Part shown: piece after piece, positions 24,417-33,534 of the stretch
How positions within the stretch are numbered: the stretch's first letter is position 1
Layout of the letters: each line of letters begins with the position of its first letter
Assembly (NCBI RefSeq): GCF_020165495.1
Contig: NZ_JAIUIE010000012.1
Coordinates: 87,746 to 151,745, forward strand
Reading direction: 5' to 3'
DNA length: 64,000 bases
Source: Mesorhizobium sp. BR1-1-16
GTDB taxonomy: Bacteria; Pseudomonadota; Alphaproteobacteria; Rhizobiales; Kaistiaceae
Translations under genes and position numbers: made by a program
Notes under the pieces: model-generated
The model's database searches: none
What the model saw: only the letters and a program-made list of their open reading frames with translations
What the model was told of the DNA's origin: nothing

Positions 24417-26384
24417 TCAGCCCTTCGCGGGCAGCACGCTGATAACCGCGGACCAGGGGCCGAGCACCATGCGTCCGCCCTCGCGCCGCTGCGTACCAGT
24501 CGTGGCGATCGGCTCGAACGGGGCGACGTCGATCGACCCCTCCTCGGGCGCCGCATTCATCACCATGACGAGCGTCCCGCCACCATAATTCCAGGAAACG
24601 GCGATCACCCGGCCGTCCTGATGCGCTTCCGCCCCTTCATAAGGCGTCTCGGTCAGCGACCACAGATGCGCGCGGCGGAGGCGCCCAAGCTCGCGGAAAC
24701 GCTCCAGGGCCTGCGATCGCTCTGTCGCCTCGAACTCATGCCAGTCGAGCTTCGCCATCGCCATGGTTTCGACAGCGACGGGATCGGGCACCAGTTCATC
24801 GGCGTGCTGCGATTCATAGAATTCCATCGCCTGCTGCGCCCGCCCTTCCCGGATTTCCTTGCTGAACTCGCCGTTGAGGTCGCCGAAGAACGGGAACGGC
24901 ACCCGGATATGCGCCTCCTCACCCATGAAGAACATCGGGATCTGCGGCGACAGCATGATCACGAAATGCAGGAAATCGAGGCGCTCCGCGTCGAGATCTT
25001 CCGCCAGCCGCCGCCCATCTGGCTGATTGCCGATCTGGTCATGGTTCTGGATGAAGGAAACGAAGGCAGAGGGCGGCAGATGCCCTGACGGTTCACCGCG
25101 CTCGACATCGCCGCGACGCGGCACCGGCTCACCCTGATAGGCGAATCCTTCCGCCAGCACCCGGCGCGCCTTTTCCACCGTCGCATCGGCAAAATCGCGG
25201 TAATAGCCGCTCCGCTGCTCGGTCGCGATCACATGCAGCACATGATGGATATCGTCGTTCCACTGCGCGTCGAAATGCCGGGGACGGCCCGCCTCGTCGC
25301 GCTCGAGCCAGGTCGCGCCGTTGTCGAGATTTTCGAGGATGAGCATCGCGTTCGGCTTGATGGCCCGTCCCATTGCCGCGAGCTCCCGCTTCATGAGATC
25401 GGCGCCGGATGTCGCGAATTCATGCACGGCATCGAAGCGAAGCCCGTCCATGTCATAGTCCTCGAGCCACATGCGGACATTCTCAAGGAAGAACAGCCGC
25501 ACGAGCGGATCGGCGAAGTTCAGTCCCGCGCCCCAGGGCGTCTGGACATTATTGTCGAAGAAGCGCTCGGCATAGATCGGAAGATAGTTATCGACCGGGC
25601 CGAAGTGGTTGTAGACGACGTCGAGAATGACGGCGAGCCCATGGGCATGGGCCGCGTCGACCAGCGCCCGCAATTCTTCAGGCGTGCCGTAGCTGCGCTC
25701 GGGCGCAAAGGGCAGCACGCCGTCATAACCCCAGTTATGGCAGCCAGGAAAATCGCCGATCGGCATCAGTTCGATCGCCGTATATCCGGCATCGGCGAAA
25801 TGTCCAATCCGCCGGGCGAGACCCTCGAATGTGCCTTCGGGTGTCGCGGTGCCGATATGCAGCTCGGCGATCACCGCCTCATGCCAGGGTCGCGCCGCGC
25901 GCTCGCTCGCCGGTCCAAGCGAACCCCGCACGACGCTCCAACCGCCGGTATCGTCCGACTGGCCGCGCGAGGCCGGATCAGGGACGTCAAAACCCTTGAC
26001 GCGGAAACGATAGAGCGTACCCGGGCCGACGCCAGCGACATCGATTCTGTACCAGCCATCCGCATCGCCAGCCATCGCAAGCGGGGCGCGGTCGACCAGC
26101 AGCAGTTCCGCCTTGTCGGCGGAAGGGGCATAGAGGCGAAACCGAACGCCGTGTTCGATCAGTTCGGGGCCGAAACGATAATGCTGGATCCGGTCATAGG
26201 AGAGCGGGCCATGCTCATATTCCTCCGGGCCGGACCCGACGCGATCGCCGCGTGTCTTGTCGGCGATCGAAAGGCTGGACCGCAGGATCGTCGGATCGCC
26301 GGTGGGGGGCGCGCCTTCGACATGCGAGTCGATCAGGGCATGGCCGCCTTCCGGCTTGTCGTCGGTTCTGTCCTGCATCGTCAT
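24417..26384 (-). CDS. treZ: Malto-oligosyltrehalose trehalohydrolase-like glycosidase
   Basis: The 655-residue protein has an N-terminal early-set/CBM48-like beta domain (about 65-160: RFGPELIEHGVRFRLYAPSADKAELLL). A GH13 barrel follows with its conserved regions: VILDVVYNHFG, GLRFDAVHEF with nucleophile Asp, LILENLDN with the acid Glu, and FIQNHDQIGN. FPGCHNWGYDGV fits TreZ. The enzyme releases trehalose from maltooligosyl-trehalose made by TreY. About 60 extra residues of low complexity precede the usual start, but the ATG has a strong AGGAG site. It is the last gene of treY-DUF2934-treZ. Confidence 0.92.
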   Translation of the reverse strand: MTMQDRTDDKPEGGHALIDSHVEGAPPTGDPTILRSSLSIADKTRGDRVGSGPEEYEHGPLSYDRIQHYRFGPELIEHGVRFRLYAPSADKAELLLVDRAPLAMAGDADGWYRIDVAGVGPGTLYRFRVKGFDVPDPASRGQSDDTGGWSVVRGSLGPASERAARPWHEAVIAELHIGTATPEGTFEGLARRIGHFADAGYTAIELMPIGDFPGCHNWGYDGVLPFAPERSYGTPEELRALVDAAHAHGLAVILDVVYNHFGPVDNYLPIYAERFFDNNVQTPWGAGLNFADPLVRLFFLENVRMWLEDYDMDGLRFDAVHEFATSGADLMKRELAAMGRAIKPNAMLILENLDNGATWLERDEAGRPRHFDAQWNDDIHHVLHVIATEQRSGYYRDFADATVEKARRVLAEGFAYQGEPVPRRGDVERGEPSGHLPPSAFVSFIQNHDQIGNQPDGRRLAEDLDAERLDFLHFVIMLSPQIPMFFMGEEAHIRVPFPFFGDLNGEFSKEIREGRAQQAMEFYESQHADELVPDPVAVETMAMAKLDWHEFEATERSQALERFRELGRLRRAHLWSLTETPYEGAEAHQDGRVIAVSWNYGGGTLVMVMNAAPEEGSIDVAPFEPIATTGTQRREGGRMVLGPWSAVISVLPAKG

Positions 26385-26410
26385 ATCTTATCTCCTGGTA
26401 TCGAGTGGGC

Positions 26411-26599
26411 TCAGCTGGGAGCATCCGGCTCTTCAGTCGGGAGAGCTTTACCGAAATCGCGCTCCGCCGAATGGCGGCGGCGCAGTTGCTCTACGGCACG
26501 GAACCAATGGTCATAGGCATTCGACCAAAGCGGTTGCCCCTCGGCCTCCCAGAGCAGGAAGGCTTCACGGCGGATTTCCTCGTCGCTGAATTCGGTCAT
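26411..26599 (-). CDS. DUF2934 small protein
   Basis: The 62-residue protein has the DUF2934 core: EEIRREAFLLWEAEGQPLWSNAYDHWFRAVEQL, two short amphipathic helices with conserved Trp and Arg residues. Members of this family often lie beside trehalose and glycogen genes in Alphaproteobacteria, but their role is unknown. Here it is placed exactly between treY (67 nt upstream) and treZ (26 nt downstream), in the same direction, so it is very likely co-transcribed and expressed. Confidence 0.85.
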   Translation of the reverse strand: MTEFSDEEIRREAFLLWEAEGQPLWSNAYDHWFRAVEQLRRRHSAERDFGKALPTEEPDAPS

Positions 26600-26666
26600 T
26601 TTTCACCCGCTACCCAGCTGAGTTCGCATGGCGTTCGAGAACGGCCATCGGCTGGTTGGGATCAAC

Positions 26667-29273
26667 TCAACCTTGGAGGTGCGGTTCCGTTGCCGCGCCG
26701 TCCGTCAGCGGGCGTACCAAAATCAGCACCGGAACGGTCGTGTCGATCGGGACGCGGCCGCCTTCGATCACCGTCGCGGCATCGCCTGCGAGCGGTTTGC
26801 GCCAGGATCCGGCATAGCGCTCGTCCGCGAAGGTGAGCGCTTCCGTTGCCATGGCGTGTGGCGTAACCGGCACCGCGATGACGATTTCGGCAGCGCTCCC
26901 GCGCCGGCTGAAGGCAAACCAGCCCTCCTCGGAGACGCGCTCTGGCTGGTAAGGCGCCGTGAAGACATCGGAATGGCGCGCGCGCAGCGCCAGCAGGCTG
27001 CGTGTCGCGATCAGCTTGGCAACGCGTTCCTCGTCCTCAGCCAAAGCCGGGATCGCCGAAGCCGGCGATGCCAGCAGCGCCTCGCGGCGGTCCCAAGCAA
27101 ACGGGCGCCGGTTATCAGGATCGACGAGGCTGAAATCCGCCAGTTCCGTCCCGCGATAGATATCGGGAATACCGGGCAGCGTCAGTTGCAGCACCGTCTG
27201 CGACAGGCTGTTCGTTGAGGCGATGCTCGCCGTCTCGGCCAGAAAAGCTTCGAGGTCGGCTCGGAATAACGCGCCTTCGGGACCCTCGATCAACGTTGCC
27301 ACGAAGCTGTGCAGCGCGGTCTCATAGTCCTCGTTCGGATCGGTCCAGCCGCTATGCCGCTTCGCCTCCCGCATCGCCTTTTCGAAATAGATGCGCGCGC
27401 GGTCAACCGGCAGCGGCCAGGCCGCGAACAGCGTCTGATAAATGAACCAGAGATCGAGGTCATCCGGCCCCACCTCGCTCTTCAGCGCAGCGTGACGCGC
27501 CTCCCAGCGTTCGACGAGGCCGATCCAGCGCTCGGGGCAGTGCGATAGAAGATTGAGCCGTGCCCGCGTATCCGCGCCGCGCTTGGTGTCATGCGTCGCG
27601 AGCGGGATCAGCCCCCTTGGCCCGAAACTGGCGAAGGCCGCATGCAGGTCGTCAGCCTGGCGCGGCGGCGCCACGAGATCGGAGCCGACCTCGTTCACCG
27701 AGGCCATCGCGACGCTGCGGTAGAGTTCCGTGTCCTCGAACCCCTTGGCCATCGCCGGGCCGGAAAGCTGCTGGAACAGGCGGCGAAAGCGCGCCGCGTC
27801 GACACCGGGAGCCAGCAGCGCCGCCTCGACGAGGCGCACCACGATAGGCGCAACGGCGGGCGCGTCGGCTTTCGCGCGTATTTCTGCAGCACGCCACAGC
27901 GCCTCATCCTCGGCAGATGCCGGCAGGCCGACGAGATAGGAACGGTAAACGGGAAAGGCGGCGAGCAGCGCCACCACGGCCGCCTCAAGCGCGCTGGCCA
28001 GCGGCGCATCGTCGCCGAGGACGGCCGCCGCGCTCTCGATGAGGCGGGCGAGTTCCGGCTTGAAGCTCTTCTCGATCACTTCGGTCTTGGCGGCCGCGAT
28101 CCTGGCGAGCGGCCCGCCGGAAAGCCAGCCGCGTTCTGCGAGATAGGATTGGAACGCCGAACGTCCGCTGCCCGCGACGAACGCCTCGTTGATGAGGTTG
28201 AGGCGCTCATAGCCGGTGGTGCCGTCGATTGGCCAGGGGCGCAGCGCCTCGTCATGGCCGAGGATTTTCTCGATGAGGATTAGCGCCTCCGGGCCGGTTT
28301 CCTCGCGAAGCCGGACGCAATAAGCAGCGGGATCGGCGAGCCCATCGACGTGATCGACGCGAAGGCCCTGCACCAGCCCTTCGCGAACGAGCGCCAGCGG
28401 CAGGCGGTGAACGATCTCGAACACCGCCTCGTCCTCGATGCGGACGCCGAGCAGATGCGAAACTTCAAAGAAGCGACGGTAATTGAGCGCTTCGATCTGT
28501 CGCCAGGGCACGGCCTGCCAATGCTGCTCGGCATGAACGGCGTTGAGATCGGCTTTTGCGAGCGCGCGCTCGAACGAACCCGACATGGCCGCAACCGTGG
28601 CCCTCAGCGCCACACGCGCGGACTCGATCGCCTCTGGGTCGGCGGTGGCGCGGTCGATGATCCGCCAGAGCATCGCCGCTTCCATGGCACCGACGCGGTC
28701 GAGGAGATCGGCAGTGGAGCGCGGTCGTAGCGGTATGGCATTGCCGGCGACAAGCGCCTTGACGCGCCCCGAAGCCTCATCATAGGCGAGCTTTTCGATC
28801 GCCGGCGCGTCGTCACCGAGCCAGGGCAGCGCGATCCGCCGCGCGAAATCGATATCGAAGACCGGCGCCGACGCCGCATCCGCGCCGAATTCGAGCACGT
28901 CGATCCAGTAAGGATTGGCGCCGTCAGCAGCCATGTGGTTCGGCACGATGTCGAGGATGACGCCGATACCGACGCCAGCGAGGGCCGCGGCCATGCTGCG
29001 AAAGCCGTCTTCGCCGCCGAGTTCGTCGCTGATCCGGGTCGGATCGACCATGTCATAGCCGTGCGACGAGCCGGCGCGGGCCTTGAAGATCGGCGAGGCA
29101 TAGAGATGGCTGACGCCGAGCGCTGCAAAGTAAGGCGCCATCCGCTCCGCGTCGGCGAAAGTGAAATCGGAATTGAACTGGACGCGATAGGTCGCCCGGA
29201 CCGGCATCAGGGGGGAGGCGGCCATCGACCTTGGGCCGGCCGCCGGCCGAGCCTCTTCCATTGTTGACGTCAT
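26667..29273 (-). CDS. treY: Malto-oligosyltrehalose synthase
   Basis: The 868-residue protein is a GH13 TreY: ATYRVQFNSDFTFADAERMAPYFAALGVSHLYASPIFKARAGSSHGYD at the start (substrate loop), ILDIVPNHMA, RVDHVDGLADP with the nucleophile Asp, and ALILIEKILG with the catalytic Glu. It rearranges the terminal alpha-1,4 bond of maltodextrin into an alpha-1,1 bond, the first step of trehalose formation. The start at MTSTMEEARP has GCGAGGA 6 nt upstream; an in-frame extension of 48 codons lacks support. It heads the treY-DUF2934-treZ unit, pointing to osmotic or stress protection. Confidence 0.94.
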   Translation of the reverse strand: MTSTMEEARPAAGPRSMAASPLMPVRATYRVQFNSDFTFADAERMAPYFAALGVSHLYASPIFKARAGSSHGYDMVDPTRISDELGGEDGFRSMAAALAGVGIGVILDIVPNHMAADGANPYWIDVLEFGADAASAPVFDIDFARRIALPWLGDDAPAIEKLAYDEASGRVKALVAGNAIPLRPRSTADLLDRVGAMEAAMLWRIIDRATADPEAIESARVALRATVAAMSGSFERALAKADLNAVHAEQHWQAVPWRQIEALNYRRFFEVSHLLGVRIEDEAVFEIVHRLPLALVREGLVQGLRVDHVDGLADPAAYCVRLREETGPEALILIEKILGHDEALRPWPIDGTTGYERLNLINEAFVAGSGRSAFQSYLAERGWLSGGPLARIAAAKTEVIEKSFKPELARLIESAAAVLGDDAPLASALEAAVVALLAAFPVYRSYLVGLPASAEDEALWRAAEIRAKADAPAVAPIVVRLVEAALLAPGVDAARFRRLFQQLSGPAMAKGFEDTELYRSVAMASVNEVGSDLVAPPRQADDLHAAFASFGPRGLIPLATHDTKRGADTRARLNLLSHCPERWIGLVERWEARHAALKSEVGPDDLDLWFIYQTLFAAWPLPVDRARIYFEKAMREAKRHSGWTDPNEDYETALHSFVATLIEGPEGALFRADLEAFLAETASIASTNSLSQTVLQLTLPGIPDIYRGTELADFSLVDPDNRRPFAWDRREALLASPASAIPALAEDEERVAKLIATRSLLALRARHSDVFTAPYQPERVSEEGWFAFSRRGSAAEIVIAVPVTPHAMATEALTFADERYAGSWRKPLAGDAATVIEGGRVPIDTTVPVLILVRPLTDGAATEPHLQG

Positions 29274-29468
29274 GAATTCCTCGCTGATTGCACCCTTCCA
29301 ACAGACACGGAGGCCGGGAGTTCCCCACGCGCCGGCAATCCACCGGAGCAGGGTTTTGCACAGGCGATGGGCTTGACAATTTACTGGGCAGAGAATGGAA
29401 TTTGACCGCCCAGACAAAAAGGCACGGCATCAGCCGATGCGCCCAGCGCGCTCCAGAGGGGAACAGTC

Positions 29469-30449
29469 ATGTCCACCACGATTTCACGGCGCCGCTTTCT
29501 GCTCGCCTCCGCCGCCGGCACGCTCGTTCTTGCTGCCCCGCGCGCCTTCGCCGCTGAAAAGCTGAAGGTTGCCGGCATCCACGCCTCGCCGGTCGAGAAC
29601 GCCTGGAACTCGCGCCTGCACGAGGCGCTTCAGGCCGCCGCCAAGGATGGCGTGATCGAATACACCTTCTCGGAAGGTGTTTCCGGCACCGATTATCCGC
29701 GCGCGATGCGCGAATATGCCGAGGCTGGCAACAAGCTGATCGTCGGCGAATCCTATGCGGTCGAGACCGAGGCGCGCCAGGTCGCCGCCGATTATCCGGG
29801 AACGGCGTTCCTGATGGGCTCGTCGGGCGGCCCGGCCGGCGACAATTTCGGCACGTTCGGTACCTGGAACCACGAGGCGGCCTATCTCGCCGGCATGCTC
29901 GCGGCGCCAATGTCCAAGACCGGCACCTTCGGCGCGGTCGGTGCCATTCCGATCCCCGAGGTCAACATCCTCATCAATGCCTTCCGCGCCGGCGTGAAGG
30001 AAGTCCGGCCCGACGCGAAGTTCCTCGTCGGCTTCATTGGCACCTTCTTCGATCCGCCTAAGGCGCGCGAATCGGGCCTTGCCCAGATCGATGCCGGCGC
30101 CGACATCCTGTTCGGCGAGCGCATCGGCACGGCCGACGCCGCCAAGGAAAAGGGCATCAAGTCGGTCGGCTCGCTGATCGACTACACGCCGCGCTATCCC
30201 GAGACCGTCTTCGCCAATGCGATGTGGTACTTCCGCCCGATCCTCGACGCCGCCATCAAGGACACCCAGGCCGGCGCCAAGACGGGCAAGGATTACAGCC
30301 CGTTCTCCTACATGAAGGAGGGCGGCAACGACATCGTCTTCACCGAGGCGATGGTGATCAAGGACTCCGTTCCGGCGATGCAGGCGAAGCGCGACGCCAT
30401 CAAGGCCGGCACCTTCACTGTTCCGGTTGATCCGGCCGAGCCGACCTGA
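29469..30449 (+). CDS. BMP family ABC transporter substrate-binding protein (Tat-exported)
   Basis: The 326-residue protein has a twin-arginine signal (SRRRFLLASAAG, about 6-17) with cleavage expected near Ala-Phe-Ala (about 28). A Med/BMP-type binding domain follows: LKVAGIHASPVENAWNSRLHEAL, PGTAFLMGSSGG and WNHEAAYLAGMLAA. BMP importers carry nucleosides, purines or related heterocycles. It begins the five-gene set binding protein, amidase, ATPase, permease, permease. Tat export suggests folding in the cytoplasm before secretion. An amidase inside the operon suggests an amide-containing ligand. Confidence 0.92.
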   Translation: MSTTISRRRFLLASAAGTLVLAAPRAFAAEKLKVAGIHASPVENAWNSRLHEALQAAAKDGVIEYTFSEGVSGTDYPRAMREYAEAGNKLIVGESYAVETEARQVAADYPGTAFLMGSSGGPAGDNFGTFGTWNHEAAYLAGMLAAPMSKTGTFGAVGAIPIPEVNILINAFRAGVKEVRPDAKFLVGFIGTFFDPPKARESGLAQIDAGADILFGERIGTADAAKEKGIKSVGSLIDYTPRYPETVFANAMWYFRPILDAAIKDTQAGAKTGKDYSPFSYMKEGGNDIVFTEAMVIKDSVPAMQAKRDAIKAGTFTVPVDPAEPT

Positions 30450-30464
30450 GGCATGCAGCCCGCC

Positions 30465-30569
30465 CTGTCATGGCCGGGCCTGACCGGCAATGACAGGCTC
30501 GCTTTCAGCGGCTGCGCTAAGGCCCCCTCAAAAAAGGCTGGATTGCCGGGCCAAGCCCGGCAATGACAG
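30465..30569. repeat. Inverted pair of intergenic palindromes (copy 1)
   Basis: One palindromic unit lies at 30465-30496 (CTGTCATGGCCGG and its near-complement) and a second, inverted unit at 30538-30569 (TTGCCGGGCCAAGCCCGGCAA core). Both carry the outer CTGTCA/TGACAG ends. This two-unit layout recurs at 42544, 55316 and 55631. It follows the BMP gene by 15 nt and could also fold as a terminator-like structure. Confidence 0.85.
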
Positions 30570-30595
30570 CGTTGAGAATCCACGGGACGCGAGTC

Positions 30596-32032
30596 GTGAC
30601 AGATCATCCAGAGCCTGACGACGGCGCCGCGCTCGCCGAGGCAATCCGTTCCGGCCGAACAACTGCCGGGGCCGCCATGGACGCGGCCCTTGCCCGGGCA
30701 GATGAGGCGAAGGCCCTCGGAGCGATTTCGCATCTCGCCGAAGCGCTCGGGCGCGAGGGCGCTGCCACTGTTGATGCCGGATTGAAGCGGCGGCCCAAAT
30801 ATTTCCGCCTGAAGCCGTTCACCGGCGTGCCGTTCCTCATGAAGGATCTTGGCGCCGCGGCGGAGGGGTTGCCAGTTGTCTGCGCGTCAGCGGCGCTGCC
30901 CTCGATACCGGCTGAAAAGGACGCAGAGCTCGCCCGCCGTTTCAAATCGGGCGGTCTGGTCCCCTTCGGCGTCACGACCGTTCCCGAATTTGGCCTCTCG
31001 CTGTGCAGCGAGCCGGCAATCGGCCCGATTGCGCGCAATCCCCTCGACCCTTCGCTCACGCCCGGCGGTTCGTCGGGCGGAGCGGCGGCGGCGGTCGCGG
31101 CGGGGATCGTTGCCCTCGCCCATGCCACCGATGCCGGCGGTTCGACGCGCGTTCCGGCCGCCTGCTGCGGGCTTGTCGGCCTCAAGCCGACGCGCGGCGC
31201 CATGCCCGGCGGGCCGGACTTCGGCAATCATATCGGCGGCATTGCAGCCGAACTCGTCGTCAGCAGGTCGCTGCGCGATACGGCGCTGGCCCTCGAACAT
31301 TTCTCCGGCAGCGGCGAGGGCTATTTCCCCGATCCCGATCTCGATCTGCCGCTCTCAGGGAGCCTGGACGAAGCTGGTACGCCGCTGAAGATCGGCATCG
31401 TTCTTGATGTGGCCGAGGGCCAGGCGATCGAGCCATCCCGCCGCGATGCTGTGGCTCATGCCGGCGACGTTTTCTTGCGCGCCGGCCATGCGCTCGTCAC
31501 GATAGACCCGGCGCGCCTTGCGCCGCTCGCTCGCGATTCCGAAATGGTCTTCGACCGGATCATCTGCACCAACCTCGCCCGCAATATGCCCGACCTTTCG
31601 AAGGTCGAGCGGCTGACGGCGGCCGTGGCACGGCGCGGCCTTGAGATGACCGCCCGCGACTATCAGGAAGCCGAGCTGGCTGCCGTCCGCGTCGCGCATG
31701 CGCTCTGGCGGCTATTCGACGAGGTCGACATCTTGCTGACGCCGATGCTGTCGGGTCCACCGCTGCCAATCGGCGCCTTCCCGTTCGATCATGACGATGT
31801 CGCGCTGCAATGGCGGCGGATGAGCGACTTCGCGCCCTATGCCATGCTCGCCAATGTCGCCGGTACCCCGGCCCTCACGATCCCGCATGGCACGGATAGC
31901 GCCGGACTGCCGCTACCGGTGCAGTTGATCGGGCCGATGGCCAGCGACGGGCTGCTGCTCCGCCTGGCCCGCCTGCTGCAAAGCGCTGTGCCTTGGTCGT
32001 ATGGCACGACAATCGCGGGCCTCGCATCGTGA
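30596..32032 (+). CDS. Amidase within BMP transporter operon
   Basis: About 478 residues from the GTG at 30596; an in-frame ATG at 30563 lies inside a repeat unit and is less likely. It shows amidase-signature motifs FTGVPFLMKDLG (Lys), GGSSGGAAAAVAAGIVALAHATDAGGS (cis-Ser and Ser nucleophile), and CGLVGLKPTRGAMP. It should release ammonia from the substrate brought in by the BMP importer. Its stop overlaps the GTG start of the ATPase gene (GTGA), so they are co-translated. It is the third amidase of this family in 12 kb. Confidence 0.92.
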   Translation: MTDHPEPDDGAALAEAIRSGRTTAGAAMDAALARADEAKALGAISHLAEALGREGAATVDAGLKRRPKYFRLKPFTGVPFLMKDLGAAAEGLPVVCASAALPSIPAEKDAELARRFKSGGLVPFGVTTVPEFGLSLCSEPAIGPIARNPLDPSLTPGGSSGGAAAAVAAGIVALAHATDAGGSTRVPAACCGLVGLKPTRGAMPGGPDFGNHIGGIAAELVVSRSLRDTALALEHFSGSGEGYFPDPDLDLPLSGSLDEAGTPLKIGIVLDVAEGQAIEPSRRDAVAHAGDVFLRAGHALVTIDPARLAPLARDSEMVFDRIICTNLARNMPDLSKVERLTAAVARRGLEMTARDYQEAELAAVRVAHALWRLFDEVDILLTPMLSGPPLPIGAFPFDHDDVALQWRRMSDFAPYAMLANVAGTPALTIPHGTDSAGLPLPVQLIGPMASDGLLLRLARLLQSAVPWSYGTTIAGLAS

Positions 32033-33534
32033 GCGCGCCGCCTGTCCTTCGGCTGGAAGGGATCACCAAGCGCTTCGGCGCACTGACCGCGAATGACGAT
32101 ATCACGCTGGAGCTTCGGCAGGGCGAATTGCTGGCGCTTCTCGGCGAGAACGGCGCCGGCAAGACGACGCTGATGAACATTCTGTTCGGACATTACACGG
32201 CCGATTCCGGCCGCGTCATCGCCTTTGGCCGGGAACTGCCGCCCGGCAAGCCGCGCGCCGCGATCGAGGCGGGCATCGGCATGGTCCACCAGCATTTCGC
32301 GCTCGCGGCAAACCTGACCGTGCTCGAAAACGTCATCGCTGGCACGCGGCCGCTTGGCGCCCTCGGCCTTGGCAGTGCCGCGGCGCGCGAGAAACTCACC
32401 GCCCTCTCCGCGAAATTCGGCCTTGCGGTGCATCCTGACGCCCGCGTCGGCGATCTCTCGGTTGGCGAGCGGCAGCGCGTCGAGATTCTGAAATCGCTCT
32501 ATCGCGACGCCAAAGTGCTCATCCTCGATGAGCCGACCGCCGTGCTGACGCATCAGGAGGCGGAACAGCTTTACCACACGCTGCGCGGCATGGCCGAACA
32601 CGGCCTGTCGATCATCTTCATCTCCCACAAGCTGCATGAAGTCCTGGCCGCTGCCGACCGCGTCACGGTGCTGCGCGGCGGCAAGGTCGTAGCCGAGCGG
32701 CGCGCCAGCGAGACGACCAAGGATGAGCTCGCCGAGCTGATGGTCGGCCGCCGCGTCGCGCGCCCCCGCCGCGAAAGCCAGGCACCGGGCGCCATTGCCC
32801 TCAAGGCCGCCCGCGTCGATGTCGGCACAGCGCTGAAGGCCATCGATTTCGAGGTCCGCGCCGGCGAGACGCTCGGTATCATCGGCGTTTCCGGCAATGG
32901 GCAACACACGCTGGTGCGCCTCGTTTCGGGTCTCGAACGGCCAAGCGCCGGCAGCCTTGAACTTTATGGCGCGCCGGCCCAGCGCCCGACGCCGCGCGGT
33001 TTCGTCGCCGCCGGCATTGGCCGCATTCCCGAGGATCGCCACGCCGATGGCGCTGTCGGCGAGATGGCGGTGTGGGAGAATGCCGTTCTCGAGCGCGTGC
33101 GCGAGCCGCGCTTCTCGGCCGCCGGTCTTGTGCGCCGCGCCGCTGGCCGCGCCTTTGCCCGCGAGGTCATCGAGCGCTTCGACGTGCGCGGCGGCAGCGA
33201 GGACAGTCCGATCCGTCTGCTGTCCGGCGGCAACATGCAGAAGCTCATCCTTGGCCGCAATCTCGCAGAAAGCCCGCGCATCCTGATCGCCGCCCAGCCG
33301 ACGCGCGGCCTCGACGAAGGCGCCGTCGCGGCGGTTCATGGCGAGATTCTGGCCGCCCGGCGGGCAGGAACAGCCGTGCTGCTCATCTCGGAGGATCTCG
33401 ACGAAATCCTTGCGCTGGCTGATCGCGTGCAGGCGATCGTCAAGGGAAGGCTCTCGCCACCGATCCCCATCGAGAAAGCCGATCCGCGTCGCCTCGGGCT
33501 GATGATGGCGGGAAGCTGGGAGGATGCAGCGTGA
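32029..33534 (+). CDS. BMP-type ABC transporter ATP-binding protein (two ATPase domains)
   Basis: The 501-residue protein (GTG start overlapping the amidase stop) has two ABC ATPase modules. The first has Walker A GENGAGKT, Q-loop HQHF, signature LSVGERQRVE and Walker B LILDEPT. The second is degenerate: IGVSGNGQHT replaces a standard P-loop (no Lys-Ser/Thr), the signature is LSGGNMQK and Walker B is ILIAAQPTRGLD. This asymmetry is normal for the BMP/ribose ATPases. It energises the two permeases encoded next. Confidence 0.93.
   Translation: MSAPPVLRLEGITKRFGALTANDDITLELRQGELLALLGENGAGKTTLMNILFGHYTADSGRVIAFGRELPPGKPRAAIEAGIGMVHQHFALAANLTVLENVIAGTRPLGALGLGSAAAREKLTALSAKFGLAVHPDARVGDLSVGERQRVEILKSLYRDAKVLILDEPTAVLTHQEAEQLYHTLRGMAEHGLSIIFISHKLHEVLAAADRVTVLRGGKVVAERRASETTKDELAELMVGRRVARPRRESQAPGAIALKAARVDVGTALKAIDFEVRAGETLGIIGVSGNGQHTLVRLVSGLERPSAGSLELYGAPAQRPTPRGFVAAGIGRIPEDRHADGAVGEMAVWENAVLERVREPRFSAAGLVRRAAGRAFAREVIERFDVRGGSEDSPIRLLSGGNMQKLILGRNLAESPRILIAAQPTRGLDEGAVAAVHGEILAARRAGTAVLLISEDLDEILALADRVQAIVKGRLSPPIPIEKADPRRLGLMMAGSWEDAA

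Noticed and set aside
25233..26516. 427-codon plus-strand frame opposite treZ
   Set aside because: Antisense to a complete GH13 enzyme and overlaps the DUF2934 gene; composition is typical of GC-driven spurious frames.
30563..30595. ATG at 30563 as start of the BMP-operon amidase
   Set aside because: It lies inside a palindromic repeat unit with no ribosome site; the GTG at 30596 is preferred, though not proven.
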